Assembly (NCBI GenBank): GCA_018398815.1
Contig: CM031600.1
Coordinates: 59,012,950 to 59,076,949 of the forward strand
Length of the DNA: 64,000 nucleotides
Source of the DNA: Conus ventricosus
Lineage: Eukaryota > Mollusca > Gastropoda > Neogastropoda > Conidae
Reading direction: 5' to 3'
Shown: positions 58,823 to 64,000 of the stretch, in pieces
Layout: each line of letters opens with the position of its first letter
Position numbering within the stretch: position 1 is the first letter of the stretch
Notes under the pieces: model-generated
Databases searched by the model: none
Seen by the model: only the letters and a program-made list of their open reading frames with translations
What the model was told of the DNA's origin: nothing
Translations under genes and position numbers: made by a program

Positions 58823-59673
58823 AAATGTTCGCTGATGACACCACAATACACTGTAGTCATAAAAGAATTGAAAATGTATATGCAAGTTTACAAGAAAGTA
58901 TAAACAAATTAATCATATGGTCTGAACTCGATCACATGTGTCTCCATCCTCAGAAAACGAAGTACTTGATAATAACCACCAGACAAAAGCGTCAAAATAT
59001 TTCTTATGATTCCCTGTCTCTTAGTATAAATAATGAAATAGTTGAAGAAGTTGATCATCATAAAGTCCTTGGTGTCATTGTAGACAATAATTTGTCATGG
59101 TCCTCTCATGTCACAATGCTTTGCAAATGTCTGTCTCAAAAGATTCACCAGCTTTCAAAACTAAAATATTTCTTAGACCAACATTGTCGTAAGCTGTTTT
59201 TTACTTCGTACATTGAATCTCATTTGAATTACTCTTCTACATTGTGGGATTCGGCCAGTTATAACGTTTTTAAACCACTCTTCAGTCTTCATTGACGGGC
59301 TGTGAAACTCGTTCTTCTCAAATCTACAACTGTAACTCCCTCTGATTATAAACGTTTAGACATTTTGCCTCTAAAATGGAAACTCACTTATAACAAAGCA
59401 ATTTTCATGTTTAAGATAATGTCCAATCAAGCACCACCAACTTTGAAAAATAAATTTAAAACGAACCTGATTCGCAATGTCAGAAAGATTCAGATACCCC
59501 TACCGAGGATTGATCTTTTTAAATATAGCCTCATTTACTCTGGTGGTTGTTTGTGGAATGACCTAGTGTCTTCATTTAATGTAATTTCTAGTCTAAACGT
59601 TTTCAAAAAACAATACTTCTCATATCTGATGCTACGCTTCCTAAACAGTGTGACTAACGAGAACATCATATAA
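58823..59673 (+). pseudogene. LINE reverse transcriptase, C-terminal part, one in-frame stop
   Basis: Reads FADDTTIHCSHKRIENVYAS, QESINKLIIWSELDHMCLHP, KTKYLIITTRQKRQ, HKVLGVIVDNNLSWSSHV, FFTSYIESHLNYSSTLWDSA and FKPLFSLH. A TGA at 59293-59295 follows, then the same frame continues RAVKLVLLKSTTVTPSDYKR, LPLKWKLTYNKAIFMFKI, GGCLWNDL to the end at 59673. FADD is the RT catalytic motif. The stop falls in the usual LQ-R-RAV segment and could be a single CGA-to-TGA change. Otherwise the frame is open, so the insertion is relatively young. Confidence 0.88.
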
Positions 59674-59886
59674 CCTTCTTTATACGTATTTCAAAATTTT
59701 GTTTGGATTTAAGTACAAATGATGTTTAAATGTATTTGAATGTTCATTTGTATTCCTTCGTTATCCCTTCTCTATACCTTGTCATGACATACTGTTCACC
59801 TGTCCACCTTTCATTGACGTCCTTCATTTCTCTTCTCCTTTTTTTATTTTTTATTTTTTTATGTATTTGCTGGAAGTTGTTTTCTC

Positions 59887-59946
<60 letters not shown>

Positions 59947-60135
59947 TGAAAAGTTGACTGTCATATTTTTGGATTGCCTTTTGTATTTCAGGCTAATATT
60001 CTTTTCACTATTTAGATGGTTCGTTGATTTTGAAGTCACATATTGTTTTTTTTTTCTTTCTGCTTCATCGAGGGCAAGATGTAAAAAAGCATGTATTGTG
60101 CTTATTCTTTATCCCTCATTAAAAAAGATTCGTTC
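58823..60135 (+). mobile_element. 5'-truncated non-LTR retrotransposon (LINE), 3' end complete
   Basis: It enters directly from a CT microsatellite (58751-58820) at the catalytic FADDTT block. The coding part runs to 59673, and a 3' UTR with a GT microsatellite (59891-59944) follows. It ends ATTAAAAAAGATTCG followed by TTCG repeats (60128-60155), after which a CT microsatellite resumes. Tandem short repeats instead of poly-A at the 3' end are known for CR1/jockey-like LINEs. The copy is 1.3 kb of an element that would be several kb. Confidence 0.8.
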
Positions 60136-60148
60136 GTTCGTTCGTTCG

Positions 60149-60221
<73 letters not shown>

Positions 60222-60234
60222 ACACACACACGCA

Positions 60235-60309
<75 letters not shown>

Positions 60310-60350
60310 GCGCGCGCGCGGCACACGCACACGCACACGCACACACACCT
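60135..60350. repeat. TTCG, CT and CA/CG compound microsatellite
   Basis: TTCG repeats (LINE end), then about 60 bases of CT, about 75 of CA, a CGCGCGCGCGCG tract and further CACACG. Confidence 0.95.
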
Positions 60351-60472
60351 ACACACGGCCGTGGACAATGTGGAAGAAAATCGAAGATACCTGGAATCGT
60401 GCCGCAGTGAAAATGTTGCCCAGTCTGTGACAGCCGATGTGACTGCAGAAACCAAGACAATCGTGCAAGGTG

Positions 60473-60684
60473 ATGACTGTGTCAGAAACCCTACTTCCTT
60501 CAGTCACACAGGACAGACTAATGGTATGACTGTGTCAGAAACCCTACTTCCTTCAGTCACACAGGACAGACTAATGGTATGACTGTGTCAGAAACCCTAC
60601 TTCCTTCAGTCACACAGGACAGACTAATGGTATGACTGTGTCAGAAACCCTACTTCCTTCAGTCACACAGGACAGACTAATGGT
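60473..60684 (+). repeat. 53-bp tandem repeat, four nearly identical copies
   Basis: ATGACTGTGTCAGAAACCCT and TCAGTCACACAGGACAGAC recur with a 53-base period starting at 60473 and 60526. The copies are almost identical, which indicates recent amplification. Confidence 0.95.
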
Positions 60685-61360
60685 ACGACAGTTGACTTTT
60701 TCAGTGAAATCACGGCATGTTTGAATCAACGGTCAGAAGAAATGAAAAGACAACATCAACGTTTCAAGCCAAATGAAGACAGTCCCCGCTTATAACTAAA
60801 CTGGTGTAGATGGAAATCTGGACGTGGACTGTGACAGCGTTTTCTGACAGTGAAAGCTGATGTCTGCTGCCTTGAACATTCCCGTAGTGTGCATTCCATA
60901 TGAAATGCGCGCGCACGCGCGCGCACACACACATTTTTGTTGAAAAAATCAAAAGCTCTATCAAAGATGATGAAAGCAACATAAAACACGCGAATAAAAG
61001 AAATGCTTTTGTATAGAGGCAGTCAGAGTAAACAAATAGGTATACGTTAAGCACACCCCAGAGATGAGGTAAAAGGAAATAAAATATTGTTCAGTATGGC
61101 TAGAATGTCAACATGATTTTGTTCTAGACTAGCCCGTTGCTGGCATCAAAACCCTCGTTAAGTCTCACAGTGTTGTTGAAATGTTACCGACTTCTGCCCG
61201 CTCTGATTGACTGTTAGTGTTGTTTAGAGCCTGGATCATTGTTCACTGAGGATTACGTGGCTGAATTATTCATTGATTTTTTTTTCCGACAAGCAGTGAT
61301 GTGTGTCACTCTACCAGTGATCAGGGTCAGCATGGGTCAGGGATCAGGTGCGTGCATGCT

Positions 61361-61428
<68 letters not shown>

Positions 61429-61441
61429 ACACACAGAGCAT

Positions 61442-61523
<82 letters not shown>

Positions 61524-61784
61524 TAGACACGCACATACACACAAAAGCAAGCAAAAAGCATCATGCATCTATTGCTCATGTCAGTTTTTAATAGGTTCAA
61601 CTCAGCGACTTTTTGTGCTAGAATGTTCGTGGGAATTTCTAGGGAAAAAAGGAAAATTATCTAGTCTATGCCACACTTTACATTGAGTGACCAAAAAAAC
61701 AACAACGCTTTAACACCGAAACTTGACTTATTGAAACGCAAACGTCAGTACATAAGAACGGGAGCATACTGGCTTCATATTTTT
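60685..61784. other. Unassigned sequence with a GT/CA microsatellite
   Basis: GT repeats switch to CA repeats after a short AGACACACAGAGCATGG spacer (61363-61520), so the locus is itself an inverted repeat. A CGCG/CACG tract is near 60907-60930. No gene is seen. Confidence 0.6.
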
Positions 61785-62320
61785 CTTAGGAAAATTGCTA
61801 TTATTCTTCAGGAAAACGGGATTCAGGAGGAGCACGAATATTTTCCTTAGGATTAAAGCTGTTTCCCTAAGGATTACAATCGTGTCCCCTATTTTCCTCA
61901 AGGAAAACATTTATTGGTGTTATTTCCATGTTTTCGCGGGGAAGGCGGTTAATATCCCGAAGGAAAACAATGAAAATTGAAAAAACGGTTATGGTCCTCG
62001 GAGTCACAACTATTTCCTCTTGTATTGTCGACCCCATTTGCATTCATCAAGTATGCAGCGATCATAGCTGCTTTTTCCCTGTTAGAACCGTTTTTTTCTT
62101 ACGATAATAAACGTTTTCTTTACGATAATAACCGTTTTCCCGAAGGAAACACGGAAAACAATGGTTATCCTCGGGGGAAAAAGGGAAAACAGTCACTATC
62201 CTCGGAGGAAAAAAAAAGGGAAAACATTTGTGACTAGAAAAATAGGTGTGACAAAAAGATAATACTTGTTTTCCCTCTTTTTGCTATTTCCTTGAATATC
62301 ATAGCGGTTTTCATTTAGAC
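61785..62320. repeat. GAGGAAAAC-type short-motif cluster, second
   Basis: Words such as CTTCAGGAAAAC, CTCAAGGAAAAC, CCCGAAGGAAAAC, GTTATCCTCGG, ACTATCCTCGGAGGAAAA, GATAATAACCGTTTTCCC occur at 20-40-base spacing in both orientations. The cluster is denser than its relative at 56065-56530 and has a clear alternation of GGAAAAC with ATCCT or AATAAC. Confidence 0.6.
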
Positions 62321-62414
62321 GTTAGCATGCTTCCATACGTCAGTTCCACCTTGAACCCAACCCACCTTTCTCCTCTGCCCGTTCCGTTATAAAACAAATA
62401 CTACTCATTTTATA

Positions 62415-62540
62415 ACAACAATAACCACAACAACAACAGTAATAATAATGATAACAATAACAATAATAATGATAACAATAACAATAATAATGATAATGAT
62501 GATGATGATAATAATAATGATAATAATAATGATAATGATG
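62415..62540. repeat. AAT/AAC/GAT trinucleotide-type microsatellite
   Basis: Mixed (AAC)n, (AAT)n and ATGATA repeats. Confidence 0.9.
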
Positions 62541-63842
62541 ACTGGTCTGTTTTGGCACAGGTGAATCGTAATCTGCCACTCTTTAGGTTCTTCCGGGCTC
62601 AAGCTTAGGTCTAAATGAATGAGAGGCATCAGTCAAGATGAGCCTAGTGTATCAGTTGTCTGTCTAGTGTATGACTCCAATAGTTCCTTTAGTTGTACCG
62701 AGATCTAGAAGTAAGTTTAATAGTCTCTCTAACACCGCCCAGCAAATCGCTTCGTCACGTCAGTGTCGACCGAAACTTGGGTGTCGTCGTCTTTCGCCTA
62801 CTCCTGATTTGCTTATTCCCGGTTTTGTGTGTACGAGTATTACAGGTTCCCATTCACCTGTTTTAAGTCTGCCTACGTACACTATATGTCATCAGTAATT
62901 CATTTATGGAAAAAAAATCAAATACTCAGTATTTTACATCATGTAATAGGGGTAGAGTACCATTTGACGCAAAAAAACACGTAGCTAAAAAACATAAAAA
63001 GGATATGAGCAATCTTATATCATTTGAATTAATCCTCATTGTGTGCTGATAATTGACTGAGGAGATACGCGACATGAACAAATTCCATTAATTCCATCAG
63101 ACTGGCGAAACTTGAACTATATTTTTCAGCATGAGCAACGAAACTGTCAGTCTATGACTGAATGGACCTACAAATAGCCTACAGATAGTCGCTCGATGGA
63201 AACAGTTTGGTTTGGGCTTCTTTGTACCAGGAGTCAGTACTATGAGAGTAGGCCTACACTTCATTTGAAAGCTTCCAACTTGCTGCAAACTCACTTTCGT
63301 CAGAATATGAAAGCGTCCGTTATGGCAAGGAAATACGTTGATTAGAATTCTCCCTTTTGGAAATTCTTGTTGAGGGTATGACTACCCCCTACTTTTGTAT
63401 TTCAGAAGAAAAGGATTTGAGTACGTCTTGCTCTGAGATGGATCTGAGACGCTGAAATATTAATTATGTCGGTCTCTGTGGCAGCACATGTATAAAGATT
63501 TGAAAAGGTGTAAGTAAACAGTGATCAACGGCATGTCTATTTACCTGTGTTCGGAATTGATTTTGACAAGCTGACAGCCCTGGTACAGTCCCTAGCTGTC
63601 AGCTAGGCTGTAATTAAGCAACTCCTATTGCCAGGTATATGATTATGAAAACCACTCGACAGCACACCTTGCACGCACGCACGCACGCACGCTCGCACGC
63701 ACTGTTCAGTTAACGTATTTGTGGCACAGCATTTGTCTAAAAGTTAAAAAAGAGTGGTTAATACCAGAACGTTTTTCCTGACTCGGTTTGAGAATTACAC
63801 ATGTGCACGTGTGTTTGTGTGTGTGTGTGTGTGTGCGTCTGT

Positions 63843-63909
<67 letters not shown>

Positions 63910-64000
63910 GAAGTGTAATATAGTCGTTGAGAGTCACTTTAGTGAGTACAACGGCGACTAGCCTGTCTATGGACCGGTTAAAAGTAACAAGCTGTACACT
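62541..64000. other. Unassigned right edge
   Basis: CACG repeats (63673-63703) and a GT-GA microsatellite (63803-63907). No gene, SINE or transposon is recognised. Confidence 0.5.

Overview
This is eukaryotic genomic DNA. The one recognisable protein-coding gene has nine exons separated by introns of about 1 to 12 kb with GT..AG borders. The rest is crowded with dinucleotide microsatellites, long C/G homopolymers, minisatellites and transposon relics. The gene content, a SINE tail type common in marine invertebrates and the repeat style suggest a lophotrochozoan, most likely a marine mollusc such as a gastropod. The species cannot be read from the window alone.

The gene is the orthologue of CTNS (cystinosin), the lysosomal proton/cystine exporter, on the + strand from the ATG at 1255 to the stop at 34576 (exons 1255-1297, 3476-3560, 7792-7995, 11213-11353, 13399-13498, 15322-15441, 27456-27622, 33293-33410, 34362-34576; about 397 residues). 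Both PQ-loop motifs, five N-glycosylation sequons and a C-terminal YEKL sorting signal are visible. Exon 7 is one base short (167 instead of 168 nt), so the frame breaks near 27596. The region before the ATG carries a TCACGTG box and a TCATGTGA M-box, the binding sites of MiT/TFE factors that drive lysosomal genes.

The introns hold the unusual material. Intron 3 has a LINE relic and a fold-back element. Intron 4 has an 18-19 copy minisatellite of about 58 bp. Intron 6 (12 kb) has a piggyBac-like MITE, a decayed hAT transposon inside a GT microsatellite, and a near-perfect 4.47-kb palindrome. The palindrome is two head-to-head Penelope-like retroelements, each ending in a hammerhead ribozyme sequence, set inside further nested inverted repeats. 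Intron 7 has about 91 copies of a 51-bp unit that is open in all three + frames. Intron 8 has a fold-back MITE with a 10-bp target duplication.

Downstream of 34576 I see no second complete gene. There are three tandem repeat arrays (36.5, 37.0-37.7 and 40.5-41.1 kb), a diverged segmental duplication with one inverted part (43.2-48.5 kb), tRNA-derived SINEs (42.8, 50.7 and 51.6 kb), and a possible promoter plus first exon of a gene running out of the window (57.25-57.49 kb). A truncated LINE sits between two CT microsatellites (58.8-60.1 kb). Two clusters share a short GAGGAAAAC-type motif (56.1-56.5 and 61.8-62.3 kb). The left edge (60-700) is another LINE relic on the minus strand.
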